DNA of 48,148 nucleotides from Methylosinus sp. Sm6 (GTDB lineage: Bacteria > Pseudomonadota > Alphaproteobacteria > Rhizobiales > Beijerinckiaceae): assembly GCF_019802345.1 (NCBI RefSeq), contig NZ_JAINDZ010000034.1:1-48148 (forward strand), in the 5' to 3' direction. The position numbers and the translations under genes were made by a program. The notes beneath the pieces are model-generated. The model was not told where the DNA came from and did no database searches. It saw only the letters and a program-made list of their open reading frames with translations. This document shows positions 33,157 through 41,289 of the stretch, piece after piece (position 1 is the first letter of the stretch; every line of letters starts with the position of its first letter).

Positions 33157-33576
33157 ATGTCGCGCGCACTATCGGCCTTCCTCGCCCGCAAGGACGCCCC
33201 GGGACGAAGCGAGCTCCAGAAGGCCGTCGACGGCCTCGGCTTCAAGGTCGTCATCGACGACGCCTATGTCCCCCTGAAGACCTCGGGCTATCTGCCCTGC
33301 ACATTCGACGGCGAGGATGCAGGCTTCACGATCAAATTTCTCGAGGTCGATCCCAAAGCCGAACGTCCCGAGGAGCTGAAGGCCGCGCTCGGCGACAGGG
33401 ACGTCGAAGTCACCTTCCGCTGGAGCGGCGATCCACGCGAGGCCGTCAGCGCGCTGGCGGTCGCCGCGGCGCTCACGACGGGCTTCGGCGCGATCGTCTA
33501 CGACACGGGCGACAAGGTCCTCGTCTCCAGCGACGACCTCATCGCAAAAGCGCGCAAGGCCGCGTCCGCTCTTTGA
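33157..33576 (+). CDS. Hypothetical protein, 139 residues
   Basis: Encodes 139 residues from the ATG at 33157 (MSRALSAFLARKDAPGRSEL); an upstream ATG at 33028 would add an unlikely arginine-rich tail. The chain alternates short beta and helix segments (FKVVIDDAYVPLKTSGYLPC, FTIKFLEVDPKAE, EVTFRWSGDPREAVSALAVA, IVYDTGDKVLVSSDDLIAKA). It has no signal peptide or membrane segment, and no family is recognised. It follows glmS after 145 bp on the same strand. Confidence 0.6.
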   Translation: MSRALSAFLARKDAPGRSELQKAVDGLGFKVVIDDAYVPLKTSGYLPCTFDGEDAGFTIKFLEVDPKAERPEELKAALGDRDVEVTFRWSGDPREAVSALAVAAALTTGFGAIVYDTGDKVLVSSDDLIAKARKAASAL

Positions 33577-33688
33577 GAACACGCCGTCCCCATGCGGCGG
33601 CTCGCTCGACGCGGCGCGCCTCATGGGGACGGATCGCTTCAATCCGCGCGAGCCGCGAGGAGCGTCGCGGCGGCAGGCGACCGGCGCG

Positions 33689-34030
33689 TCAGTGGCGCCA
33701 CCAGTCGACCCATTTCGGCTCCTTCGACGTGCCGATCGTCGCGAGATAGGCGGCGATGTCGGCGGCGTCGGTCGGGCCGACCAGCGCGAGGCCCTTGTAG
33801 GAGCGCATCCCACCCTCTCTCTTGTCGCCGTTCATCGCTTCACGAATGTCGCCGACCTCCTGGTGGCGCACATTCGGTCCCATGCCGCCGCCGCCATTGT
33901 CGCCATGGCAGCCGTTGCAATTGAGCTTCATCCAGGCCTTGCGGCCCTCCTGCGGGCCGGCCCAGGCGGACATCGGCGAGAGCGAGGCGAGAGTGAGGGC
34001 CGAAACGGCCAAAACGAGCTTCAGGCGCAT
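33689..34030 (-). CDS. xoxG: Cytochrome c, likely XoxG-type electron acceptor
   Basis: Encodes 113 residues from the ATG at 34030, favoured because GAGGAAG lies 6 nt before it; an ATG at 34045 overlaps the xoxJ stop (ATGA). A signal peptide (LKLVLAVSALTLASLSPMSA) precedes one heme motif CNGCH (about residues 38-42) and possible Met ligands (GGGGMGPN, EGGMRSYK). It sits downstream of xoxF and xoxJ, so it is inferred to take electrons from the dehydrogenase. It is shorter than typical MxaG. Confidence 0.8.
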   Translation of the reverse strand: MRLKLVLAVSALTLASLSPMSAWAGPQEGRKAWMKLNCNGCHGDNGGGGMGPNVRHQEVGDIREAMNGDKREGGMRSYKGLALVGPTDAADIAAYLATIGTSKEPKWVDWWRH

Positions 34031-34041
34031 ATCGTTCTTCC

Positions 34042-34911
34042 TCATTTGTCGACCGGTTCTGGAAACGTCTTGCTCTGCGGCGCGATCGGAACGAGCGGCG
34101 CGCCGGCTTCCTCGAGAATGGCGGCGATCTCCGCCGCGCGGGCGTCGAGCGCGCGCTGCAGTCGATCCCGCAACGCCACATCCGCCTTGCGCACGCCGAC
34201 GGCCATCGGAAAGACGAAAGTCACCTCCGGTCGGCCCGGATCGCGCAGGATGGGCGTGATCCGCAGCGCCTCGCCGTGCTTTTTGGCGAAGAAGCCGGCG
34301 AAGGGCCCCCAGACGAAGGCGACATCGATCTCGCCATTGGCCACCGCGTCGATGATGCGACCCTGCGGCGGCTGCGGCTCCCCATCCTCGGCCCACATCG
34401 GAAAGGGCGTGATGTGCTCGGTGAAGCCGCGCGTCGACAGCGACAGCGCCGGCGGCGTGGTGGCGCCCTCATTGCCGACGAGCTGGAGACCGATGCGCGC
34501 GTCGCGCAGCCATTCGTCGTCGAAGGACGAGAACCGCCGCGCGTCGCTGGTCCGCGTGACGGCGACGAAGCTCGAGGCGAAATAGGGCCGCGTCGTCACC
34601 GTGGCCGGAAGCCCTTCCGGCATGGCGATGACCGCGTCGCACATGCCTTCCAGCAAGGTGCGGCGCAGGAAGGTCTTGTGGCCGGCGAACCAGAAGAAGT
34701 CGACGTCCACCTTCATGTCGGCGGCGAGCGCCGCTGCGATCTTGTTCTCGAAGCCTTCTCTCGCCTTGTTCGAAAACGGCAGATTGGCCGGATCGGCGCA
34801 GACGAGAAAGGCGCGATGCGGAGCCTCGGTCGGCGGCAACTGCTGCGCAAAGGCGAGCGAGACCGACGACAAGGCCGCGATGGTCGTAAGACCCAGTGCG
34901 TGGCGAAGCAA
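34042..34911 (-). CDS. xoxJ: XoxJ/MxaJ-like periplasmic binding protein
   Basis: Encodes 289 residues from a TTG at 34911, supported by AGGGGAG 7 nt upstream. A signal peptide (LGLTTIAALSSVSLAFA) leads to a periplasmic solute-binding fold with FLVCADPANLPFSNKAREGF and FWFAGHKTFLRRTLLEGMCD, the MxaJ/XoxJ signature. XoxJ is thought to help activate the dehydrogenase or load its cofactor. It lies between xoxF and xoxG in one operon. Confidence 0.88.
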   Translation of the reverse strand: MLRHALGLTTIAALSSVSLAFAQQLPPTEAPHRAFLVCADPANLPFSNKAREGFENKIAAALAADMKVDVDFFWFAGHKTFLRRTLLEGMCDAVIAMPEGLPATVTTRPYFASSFVAVTRTSDARRFSSFDDEWLRDARIGLQLVGNEGATTPPALSLSTRGFTEHITPFPMWAEDGEPQPPQGRIIDAVANGEIDVAFVWGPFAGFFAKKHGEALRITPILRDPGRPEVTFVFPMAVGVRKADVALRDRLQRALDARAAEIAAILEEAGAPLVPIAPQSKTFPEPVDK

Positions 34912-34981
34912 AGCGTCTCTCCCCTGAAAGGTTGATCATCCGCGGGACGCGCGACCACGACGATCGCGCGTCCCGGCGCGC

Positions 34982-36859
34982 TCAGGGGAGCTTGTAGACA
35001 TGCACGACGCCGCTGGTCGCAGCGCTCGGAGCGGCCGGCGTCGCCGTCGCGCCGAATTCGATCGCCGCGCGGCCCGAAGGGCTGGCCGGGGCGGCGACGG
35101 AATCCTCGCCGAACACCGCGCCCGCGGGACAGGGGCCGCCGGCGAAGCCGCCATTGATGAAGCCGAGGCCGGTGGTGATGGCGACGCGCTGCTTGCCGTC
35201 CGGGCCCGAGAATGTGATCGGCGCCGAGGCGACGCCGCATTCGAGATCCTTGGACAGCAGCACCTGGCCCGTCTTGGCGTCGACGGCTTTGAACTTGCGG
35301 TCGAGAGTGCCGTAGAAGACCACGCCGCCCGCGGTGGAGAGCGCGCCGCCGAACACCGGCAGCGGCTCCTTGATCGTCCAGGCGCGCTTGCCGGCGACCG
35401 GATTGAAGGCGACGAACTCGCCCATGTTGCCGCCCGGGCCCGGATACATGGCGAGGCTCGCGCCGATGATCGGCGTCGAGGCGATGAAGTTCACCTTCAG
35501 CGGCTCGTAGTTCATGCACATGTTCATCGCGCCGAAGTAGAAGAGCTTCGTCTTCGGCGAATAGGTCGAATATTCCCAATCCTTGGCGCCGAAGGCGGAC
35601 GGGCAGATGTCGCTGGTGACGACGCCCTCATGCGTGCGCTTCTGCGCCACGACGGAGGGAGCGCCCGTCGAAAGATCGACGCCGGTCGCCCAATTGAGGT
35701 TGGCGAAGGGCTTGGCGCTGATCACCTCGCCGGTGGCGCGATCGATGATGTAGTTGAAGCCGTTCTTGTGGAAGTTGACGATCGTCTTGCGCTTCACGCC
35801 ATCGATCACGAGATCGACGACGGTGTTCTCGCTGGTCGCGTCGAAATCCCAATTGTCGTGCGGCACGGTCTGATAGGCCCAGGCCGCCTTGCCCGTGTCG
35901 GGATTGCGGGCGAAGATCGTCGCCGCCCATTTGTTCTCGCCGGGGCGCATGTCGGGATTGAAGGTTCCCGGCTGCGAGGTGCCGTAGAAGATGAGATCGA
36001 GCGCGGGATCATAGGTGACCCAGGTCCAGGAGCTGGCGCCGCCATGCTGCCACAGCGAGCCTGGCCAGGTCTTCGCGCCGCGGTCCGTTCCCTGGTCCTT
36101 CGCATAGAAGGGATGGAAGCTCGAATCGATCTTCACATCGGCGTCGGGGCCGGTGGAATAGGCGCGCCAGACGAGCGCGCCCGTCGTGAGATCGAGCGCG
36201 CGCACCGAGCCGCGAATGCCCATCTCCGAGCCGGAGCTGCCGAAGATCACCTTGTCGCGCACGATGATCGGCGCGGTGTTGAGCGTCTCGCCGGTCCAGG
36301 GATCGGCGACCTTGGTGCGCCAGACCTGCTTGCCGGTCGTCGCATTCACCGCGACGACATTGCCGTCCAGCAAATTATAGACGACGAGCCCCTTCGCATA
36401 GGCGGCGCCGCGATTGACGATGTCGCAGCAGGTGAGGCCGCGGGCAAAGCCCGCGGGCCGCGGGTCGAAGGTCCAGAGGGCCGTTCCCGGACGCGTGAGA
36501 TCGAGGGCGATCAGCTTGTTGGGAAAGGGCGTCACCACATACATCACCGAGCCGACGACGAGCGGGCTGCCCTGATGGCTGCCTTTCGCGCCGGTCGGAT
36601 AGGAAAACTCCTCGACGAGCGCGCCGGCGTTGCCCGGGGTGATGTCGGCGAGCGTGCTGTAGCGGGTTCCCTGCGGCGTGCCGCCGGCGGTGGTCCATTG
36701 AGCGGCGGTCTGCGCGCCGGCGCCGCCGGCGAGCAAAGCGCCCGCGAGCGACAGGGGCAGAGCGAGGAGCCGGCGGCTCGAAAGGCTTCGTCCCCGAGCC
36801 GACGCCGGCTCGCGCGTCGCTTTCGATCCTCGAGAATGGGGTCTCGTCGAATTGCGCAT
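34982..36859 (-). CDS. xoxF: Lanthanide-dependent PQQ methanol dehydrogenase, XoxF type
   Basis: Encodes 625 residues from the ATG at 36859. A hydrophobic leader (LLALPLSLAGALLAGGAGAQ) sits behind a basic, Arg-rich extension of about 30 residues that is longer than usual. The eight-bladed PQQ propeller shows the vicinal disulfide Cys144-Cys145 (RGLTCCDIVNRG) and WDFD with catalytic Asp338 and the extra Asp340 that marks lanthanide enzymes, where calcium MxaF has Ala. PHDNWDFDATSEN and ICPSAFGAKDWEYSTYSPKT fit XoxF; the C-terminus differs from the XoxF5 pattern I know, so another clade is likely. It oxidises methanol (possibly to formate) in the periplasm. xoxJ and xoxG follow. Confidence 0.93.
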   Translation of the reverse strand: MRNSTRPHSRGSKATREPASARGRSLSSRRLLALPLSLAGALLAGGAGAQTAAQWTTAGGTPQGTRYSTLADITPGNAGALVEEFSYPTGAKGSHQGSPLVVGSVMYVVTPFPNKLIALDLTRPGTALWTFDPRPAGFARGLTCCDIVNRGAAYAKGLVVYNLLDGNVVAVNATTGKQVWRTKVADPWTGETLNTAPIIVRDKVIFGSSGSEMGIRGSVRALDLTTGALVWRAYSTGPDADVKIDSSFHPFYAKDQGTDRGAKTWPGSLWQHGGASSWTWVTYDPALDLIFYGTSQPGTFNPDMRPGENKWAATIFARNPDTGKAAWAYQTVPHDNWDFDATSENTVVDLVIDGVKRKTIVNFHKNGFNYIIDRATGEVISAKPFANLNWATGVDLSTGAPSVVAQKRTHEGVVTSDICPSAFGAKDWEYSTYSPKTKLFYFGAMNMCMNYEPLKVNFIASTPIIGASLAMYPGPGGNMGEFVAFNPVAGKRAWTIKEPLPVFGGALSTAGGVVFYGTLDRKFKAVDAKTGQVLLSKDLECGVASAPITFSGPDGKQRVAITTGLGFINGGFAGGPCPAGAVFGEDSVAAPASPSGRAAIEFGATATPAAPSAATSGVVHVYKLP

Positions 36860-37270
36860 CTCTCTCGTCCCCTGAAATTGGGTCTTCCAAAAATCGCGTC
36901 TCCGTCCCGACGGAGGGCGACCACATTCCCACCCTCGGCGAGTCGCGAGGACCGGGATCGGGAACAATTGGCATGCCGAAGCTGAGCAAAAACGTAACGT
37001 AACCGTGGCAATTTCCGGGCGACCGTCCCGGCATGTGGAAACACTCGAGCAAAATCTTTTCTGATCTGCTGCTTGCATTTCGCGCGACGATTCGCCGCGC
37101 CGCCGCGATCACCGACACGCAAATGGCTCAGGCGCCTGGGATTTCCCTTCGCGGTTGTAATTGCCGAGGTCGCGCTCGGCAATTCTTCGATCGCGCGTGG
37201 AGCCGCAGCGCCGGATCGCGACATGCTCCGACCGCGCCATGCTGTGGTCGGGCCATGCTATGGTCGGGCC
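36860..37270. other. Intergenic region between xoxF and the phosphodiester glycosidase gene
   Basis: These 411 bp lie between divergent genes and should hold both promoters. Visible features are a tandem aacgt-aacgt-aac at 36991-37003, a weak 5-bp dyad ccggg/cccgg at 37015-37031, and a direct repeat of 16 bp at 37237-37268. I see no convincing -35/-10 pair, riboswitch or small gene. Confidence 0.5.
37237..37268 (+). repeat. Two tandem 16-bp units before a start codon
   Basis: ccatgctgtggtcggg and ccatgctatggtcggg follow one another and end 2 nt before the ATG at 37271; a third partial unit (ccatg) contains that ATG. Duplication of the start-codon context is visible directly. Its effect on translation is unknown. 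Confidence 0.7.
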
Positions 37271-38011
37271 ATGATTCCGCCGCTTCGCGTCCTGCCCCTC
37301 GCGCTCGCTCTCGTCTCCGCCCCGGCCGCGGCCGCCCCTTGCCAGGACATGGACGAGGCCGGCGCGAGCTACACCGTTTGCACATTCGACACGCGCGCCG
37401 ACGCCATCCGCCTCTTCCTCGCGGATGAGCGAAACGAGGTCTATGGCTCCTTCTCCGCGCTTGCCGCCGATCTCGCGCGCAAGGGCGAGACGCTCGCCTT
37501 CGCGATGAACGCCGGAATGTATGGCGAGGACCAGCGCCCCATCGGCCTCTTCATCGAGGACGGCAAGATGGAGAAGCGCGCCAACACCGCTTCCGGCGCC
37601 GGCAATTTTCATATGAAGCCCAACGGAATTTTTTGGGTGCAAGGGGCGCGCGCCGGCGTCGCCGAGACGCAGCGCTTCCTCAAAGAGCGCCTGCGGCCGG
37701 CCTACGCCACGCAATCGGGGCCGATGCTGGTTCTTAGCGGGCGCATCAATCCGCGCATCCACGAGACCGGCACATCGCAGAAGATCCGCAATGGAGTCGG
37801 CGTGCGCGACGGGCATGTCGTCGCTTTCGCCATCTCCAACCAGCCGGTCACCTTCCACGCCTTCGCAAATCTCTTTCGCGAGCGGCTGAAATGTCCCGAC
37901 GCTCTGTTTCTCGACGGCTCGATCTCGGCGCTCTATGCGCCCCCGCTCGGCCGGCACGATCGCTTCCGGCCCATGGGGCCGATCGTCGGCGTCGTGGAAA
38001 AGGCGCGGTGA
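37271..38011 (+). CDS. Phosphodiester glycosidase (NAGPA/DUF2233) domain protein
   Basis: Encodes 246 residues from the ATG at 37271. It begins with a signal peptide (LRVLPLALALVSAPAAAA). The domain has FAMNAGMYGEDQRPIGLFIE, FHMKPNGIFWV, SGPMLVLSGRINPRIHET and PDALFLDGSISALYAPPLG, the pattern of phosphodiester glycosidases that remove N-acetylglucosamine from phosphodiesters. It probably acts on a periplasmic envelope glycan. It converges on a small gene only 9 bp away. Confidence 0.88.
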   Translation: MIPPLRVLPLALALVSAPAAAAPCQDMDEAGASYTVCTFDTRADAIRLFLADERNEVYGSFSALAADLARKGETLAFAMNAGMYGEDQRPIGLFIEDGKMEKRANTASGAGNFHMKPNGIFWVQGARAGVAETQRFLKERLRPAYATQSGPMLVLSGRINPRIHETGTSQKIRNGVGVRDGHVVAFAISNQPVTFHAFANLFRERLKCPDALFLDGSISALYAPPLGRHDRFRPMGPIVGVVEKAR

Positions 38012-38020
38012 ACCGCGCCC

Positions 38021-38326
38021 TCAGGCGGCCGCCTCGTGCAGCGTCCAGGCGCCGACGAAATCCGGATCGGAGAGAATCTCGCCCGTCTCCCACAGCAGAT
38101 AATCGCCGGGGCCGGCGTCCTTCAGCGAGCCCTGCTCGGAGGGAAGACGCAGCGTCTGGCCGGCGTCGGCGCCTTCGAGATCGATCTCGACATTCTGCGC
38201 GTCGACCGAGGCGATGGTGCCGAACATCTGGCGGATCACGGCGCCGCGCGGGGTCACGCGGGTGACGCCGATCAGCGCGCGCTTGCCGATCATGCGCGGG
38301 TCGCAAAGCAGTTTCGTCGTGGCCAT
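38021..38326 (-). CDS. Conserved small hypothetical protein, 101 residues
   Basis: Encodes 101 residues from the ATG at 38326 with the strong ribosome site GGAGGAAC. It begins MATTKLLCDPRMIGKRALIG and continues RVTPRGAVIRQMFGTIASVD, then AGQTLRLPSEQGSLKDAGPG, a compact beta-rich pattern without signal peptide or membrane segment. No family is recognised. It lies downstream of nothing obvious and converges with the glycosidase gene. Confidence 0.7.
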   Translation of the reverse strand: MATTKLLCDPRMIGKRALIGVTRVTPRGAVIRQMFGTIASVDAQNVEIDLEGADAGQTLRLPSEQGSLKDAGPGDYLLWETGEILSDPDFVGAWTLHEAAA

Positions 38327-38409
38327 TCTTGTTCCTCCGAGTTTCGATCTTGCCGGAGGATGCCGCGAGCGCCGCACGCCCGCTGTGCGCCAGCGCACGT
38401 GCGCAGGCG

Positions 38410-39456
38410 TCAGGCGCCGCTCAGCGCGCCGACATGGACGGCGACGCAAGCGGCCAGATCCTCCGGCCGATAGCCGCCCTCGAGCAGAGAGACGATGCGC
38501 CCGCCACAGCGGCGCGCGGCGACCTCCATGAGGCGCAGCGTGAGCTCGGCGAAATCCTGGCGCTGCAGGCGCAGCCCGCCGAGCGGATCGTGTAGATGCC
38601 CGTCGAAGCCGGCGCAAATGAGGAGGACGTCCGGCGCAAAGGCGTCCACCACTGGCAGAATTTCGGCCCAGGCCTCGGCAAAGCGCGCGCCGCCGTCGCC
38701 CTTGGCCAATGGCGCATTGACGATGTTGTCATGCGCGCCGCGCTCGCTGCGCGCGCCGCTGCCGGGATAGAGCGGCATTTGATGCGAGGAGCAGTAGAGG
38801 ACATTCGGCTCGTCCCAGAATATCTCCTGCAGGCCATTGCCGTGATGCACGTCGAAATCGACGATGGCGACGCGCTCGGCGCCATGCGCGCGCATGGCTT
38901 CGCGGGCGGCGATGGCGGCGTTGTCGAAAAAGCAGAAGCCCATGGCGGCGTCTCGCGTCGCGTGATGGCCGGGCGGGCGCATGGCGACGAAGGCGTTCTG
39001 CGCCGCGCCGCGCATCACCTCGCCCATGGCGAAAACGGCGCCGCCGGCGGCATGGAGCGCCGCCTCCAGCGTGCCCGAGCTCATCACCATGTCCGGCCCG
39101 AGCGTCGCGAGCCCGCTCTGCGGCGCCGCTCGCTCGAGCCGCTCCAGCAGCGCCGGCGCATGGACGCGCAAAATCGTCTCGCGCGTCGCCGCAGGCGCCT
39201 CGGCGCGTCGCAGCGCGGAAAAGCGCGGCGCGGCGAGGGAGTCGGCGATGGCGGCGAGACGTCGCGGCTGATCGGGACGGCCGGCGCCGACCTCATGGGC
39301 GAGGCCGCAAGGGTGCGTGACGAGCAGCGTCCCTTTCTCGCCGGCGCGCGCCTCCAGCGTGAGGAGGGCGGCCCCGAGCAGGCACTCGCGCCGCGTGAGC
39401 GTCAGGCTTCGCCCGTCGCGGAACCCCGGGAGGCTCGACAAGTTGAGGCTCATCAT
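38410..39456 (-). CDS. Histone deacetylase superfamily protein with Tat-like N-terminal extension
   Basis: Encodes 348 residues (ATG at 39456 or 39453). The deacetylase core starts at GTLLVTHPCGLAHEVGAGRP and carries the general base RPPGHHATRD and zinc ligands in IVDFDVHHGNGLQEIFWDE and LLICAGFDGHLHDP; YPGSGARSERG and LLEGGYRPEDLA complete it. Before it lies an extension of about 40 residues with LTRRECLLGAALLTLEARAG, resembling a twin-arginine signal. No start codon lies closer to the core, so the extension is probably translated. Bacterial members deacetylate small amides or polyamines; export would be unusual. Confidence 0.85.
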   Translation of the reverse strand: MMSLNLSSLPGFRDGRSLTLTRRECLLGAALLTLEARAGEKGTLLVTHPCGLAHEVGAGRPDQPRRLAAIADSLAAPRFSALRRAEAPAATRETILRVHAPALLERLERAAPQSGLATLGPDMVMSSGTLEAALHAAGGAVFAMGEVMRGAAQNAFVAMRPPGHHATRDAAMGFCFFDNAAIAAREAMRAHGAERVAIVDFDVHHGNGLQEIFWDEPNVLYCSSHQMPLYPGSGARSERGAHDNIVNAPLAKGDGGARFAEAWAEILPVVDAFAPDVLLICAGFDGHLHDPLGGLRLQRQDFAELTLRLMEVAARRCGGRIVSLLEGGYRPEDLAACVAVHVGALSGA

Positions 39457-39495
39457 GTTGCAAAGCGGCGGGCCGCCGCGGCCGAGGCGCCTGCC

Positions 39496-40359
39496 ATGCT
39501 CCCAGATCAGGACCGAGACGACGCCGAATCCGAGTATGACGAGACGCCCGAGCCGATCAAGGGCGTTACCGAACGCGAGATCGTCGACATAGAAGAGCGA
39601 GCGCAGCCGCGCTCGCCGGTCATTTACGAAGTGATCCGGCGCATGGGCGAGGAGGAGATGGCGCGGCCGCTCGCCTCGCTGTGGTGGTCGGGCGTCGCGG
39701 CCGGACTTTCGATCAGCTTCTCGCTCGTCGCGCAAGCCGTCCTGCGCGTCCATCTGCCGGACGCGGATTGGCGCCCGCTCGCCGCCAGCCTCGGCTATAC
39801 GGCCGGCTTTCTGATGGTCGTCTTGTCGCGTCAGCAGCTGTTCACCGAGAACACGATCACCGTGGTGCTGCCGGTGATGAAACGCGTGAGCGCGGCCGGG
39901 CTCGGCCGGCTCGCGCGGCTATGGAGCGTCGTCTTCGCAGCCAATATGGTCGGGGCCTGGTTCGCCGCCTGGTTCTTCGCCCACGCCTCCGCCCTGGCGC
40001 CAGAGCTGCGCGCCGGCGCGCTCGATATCGGCCTCGAGCTGATGCGCAACAATTGGAGCGAAATGTTCTTCAAGGCCATCGTCGCCGGATTCCTCATCGC
40101 GGCGATGGTCTGGATGGTCCCGAACTCGGACGCGGCCAAATTCCACGTCATCTTGTTCATGACCTATCTGATCGCCGTCGGCGGCTTCACCCATATCGTC
40201 GCGGGCAGCGTCGAGACCTTCTTCCTCGTCGCGAGCGGCGAGATCGGCCTTCGCGCCATGGCGTTCGACTTCATGGTCCCTGTGCTGCTGGGCAATATCG
40301 TCGGCGGAACCGCGCTGTTCGCGCTGCTGAGCCATGCGCAGGTGATGAAGGAGCTGTAG
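39496..40359 (+). CDS. Formate/nitrite transporter family protein
   Basis: Encodes 287 residues from the ATG at 39496, divergent from the deacetylase gene across 39 bp. An acidic N-terminal stretch (about 50 residues) is followed by six membrane segments, including LWWSGVAAGLSISFSLVAQA, FLMVVLSRQQLFTENTITVV and FHVILFMTYLIAVGGFTHIV, with the pore-lining His in GGFTHIVAGSVETF. The family channels small anions such as formate, nitrite or hydrosulfide; formate fits a methylotroph. It ends before a REP-like hairpin. Confidence 0.88.
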   Translation: MLPDQDRDDAESEYDETPEPIKGVTEREIVDIEERAQPRSPVIYEVIRRMGEEEMARPLASLWWSGVAAGLSISFSLVAQAVLRVHLPDADWRPLAASLGYTAGFLMVVLSRQQLFTENTITVVLPVMKRVSAAGLGRLARLWSVVFAANMVGAWFAAWFFAHASALAPELRAGALDIGLELMRNNWSEMFFKAIVAGFLIAAMVWMVPNSDAAKFHVILFMTYLIAVGGFTHIVAGSVETFFLVASGEIGLRAMAFDFMVPVLLGNIVGGTALFALLSHAQVMKEL

Positions 40360-40381
40360 GACAGCGTCTTAGAAGTCGTGA

Positions 40382-40399
40382 GCGAGCCTGAAGGCTTGC
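40382..40399. terminator. REP-like palindrome between convergent genes
   Basis: GCGAGCCTGAAGGCTTGC lies in the 52-bp gap between the transporter stop and the convergent aldo/keto reductase stop. It has one mismatch from the family consensus. It is probably a bidirectional terminator. Confidence 0.6.
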
Positions 40400-40411
40400 T
40401 CTTCGCGCTTC

Positions 40412-41278
40412 TCAGCGCAGCAGAGCGCTCACCTCCTCGCATTCCGCCTCGCTCAGGCGGAAGTCGAAGATCGCGAGATCCTGGCGCATATGCTCCCGCG
40501 ACGAGGAGCCGATGAGACAGATGATGTCCTGCTGGGTGAGGAAGCGGAAGAACACTTCCGCCGGGCTTCTCTCATATGTCTCGCCGAGCTCCTTCATGCG
40601 CGCATGGGCGAGCAGCTGGTCATTGGCGGTCAAGGTCCAGAAGCTCTGATAGAGAATGCCGCGCTCGCGGCAGAAGGCGCGCAGCTCCCGGTCATAGCCG
40701 GTCTTGGCGTAGAAGCGGTTCTGCACCACGGCGGGCGCGATCCGCGCCTCTCGGCAGAGATATTCCAGCCGGCTCCGCTCATAAATGTTGCTGATCCCGA
40801 GCTGACGGACGCCGCCTTGCTCGCAAAGGCTCTCCATCGCGCGCCAGGCCTCGAGAGTGTCCTTGTCCTCGGCGTAAGGAGAATGAAGAACGAGGCCGTC
40901 GAGCCGGTCCACGCGAAGATTGCGCAGCGAGGCCTCGAAGGACTGGCGCACCTGCCGGCCGATGTCGGCGGCGGCGTCATAAGGGACATTCTCCGGGTCC
41001 TGCCCCGGCAGCGGCGTGAATTTGGTCTGCAGATAGACGTCCGATCGCGAGAGACCTTCGCCAAAGAGAACGGCGAGCCCCTCCCCGACGCCCGGCTCGT
41101 GATAATGCTTGGGCTGGCAGGCGGTGTCGACGCCGCGAAAGCCCGCGCGCAGCGCCAGCTCCACGAGCGAGGCGGTGCGCTCCTTCTTCCAGGCCGTGCC
41201 ATAGACGAGCCGCGGCATGACGACGCCGCGCGCGGAAACGATCCGCGACTCGTCGGCGCCCTGCGGCGCAACACCCAT
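40412..41278 (-). CDS. Aldo/keto reductase
   Basis: Encodes 288 residues, slightly short of the usual 300-320. The AKR catalytic set is present: Asp in GVDTACQPKHYHEPGVGEGL, with Tyr spaced further from Asp than in classical AKRs (a DTA-QxKHY variant), Lys in VYLQTKFTPL and His in LVLHSPYAED. The NADPH-binding end is IGSSSREHMRQDL. It reduces a carbonyl with NADPH; the substrate is unknown. It lies 11 bp downstream of the FIST-domain gene on the same strand. Confidence 0.9.
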   Translation of the reverse strand: MGVAPQGADESRIVSARGVVMPRLVYGTAWKKERTASLVELALRAGFRGVDTACQPKHYHEPGVGEGLAVLFGEGLSRSDVYLQTKFTPLPGQDPENVPYDAAADIGRQVRQSFEASLRNLRVDRLDGLVLHSPYAEDKDTLEAWRAMESLCEQGGVRQLGISNIYERSRLEYLCREARIAPAVVQNRFYAKTGYDRELRAFCRERGILYQSFWTLTANDQLLAHARMKELGETYERSPAEVFFRFLTQQDIICLIGSSSREHMRQDLAIFDFRLSEAECEEVSALLR

Positions 41279-41289
41279 TGTCGTCTCCC

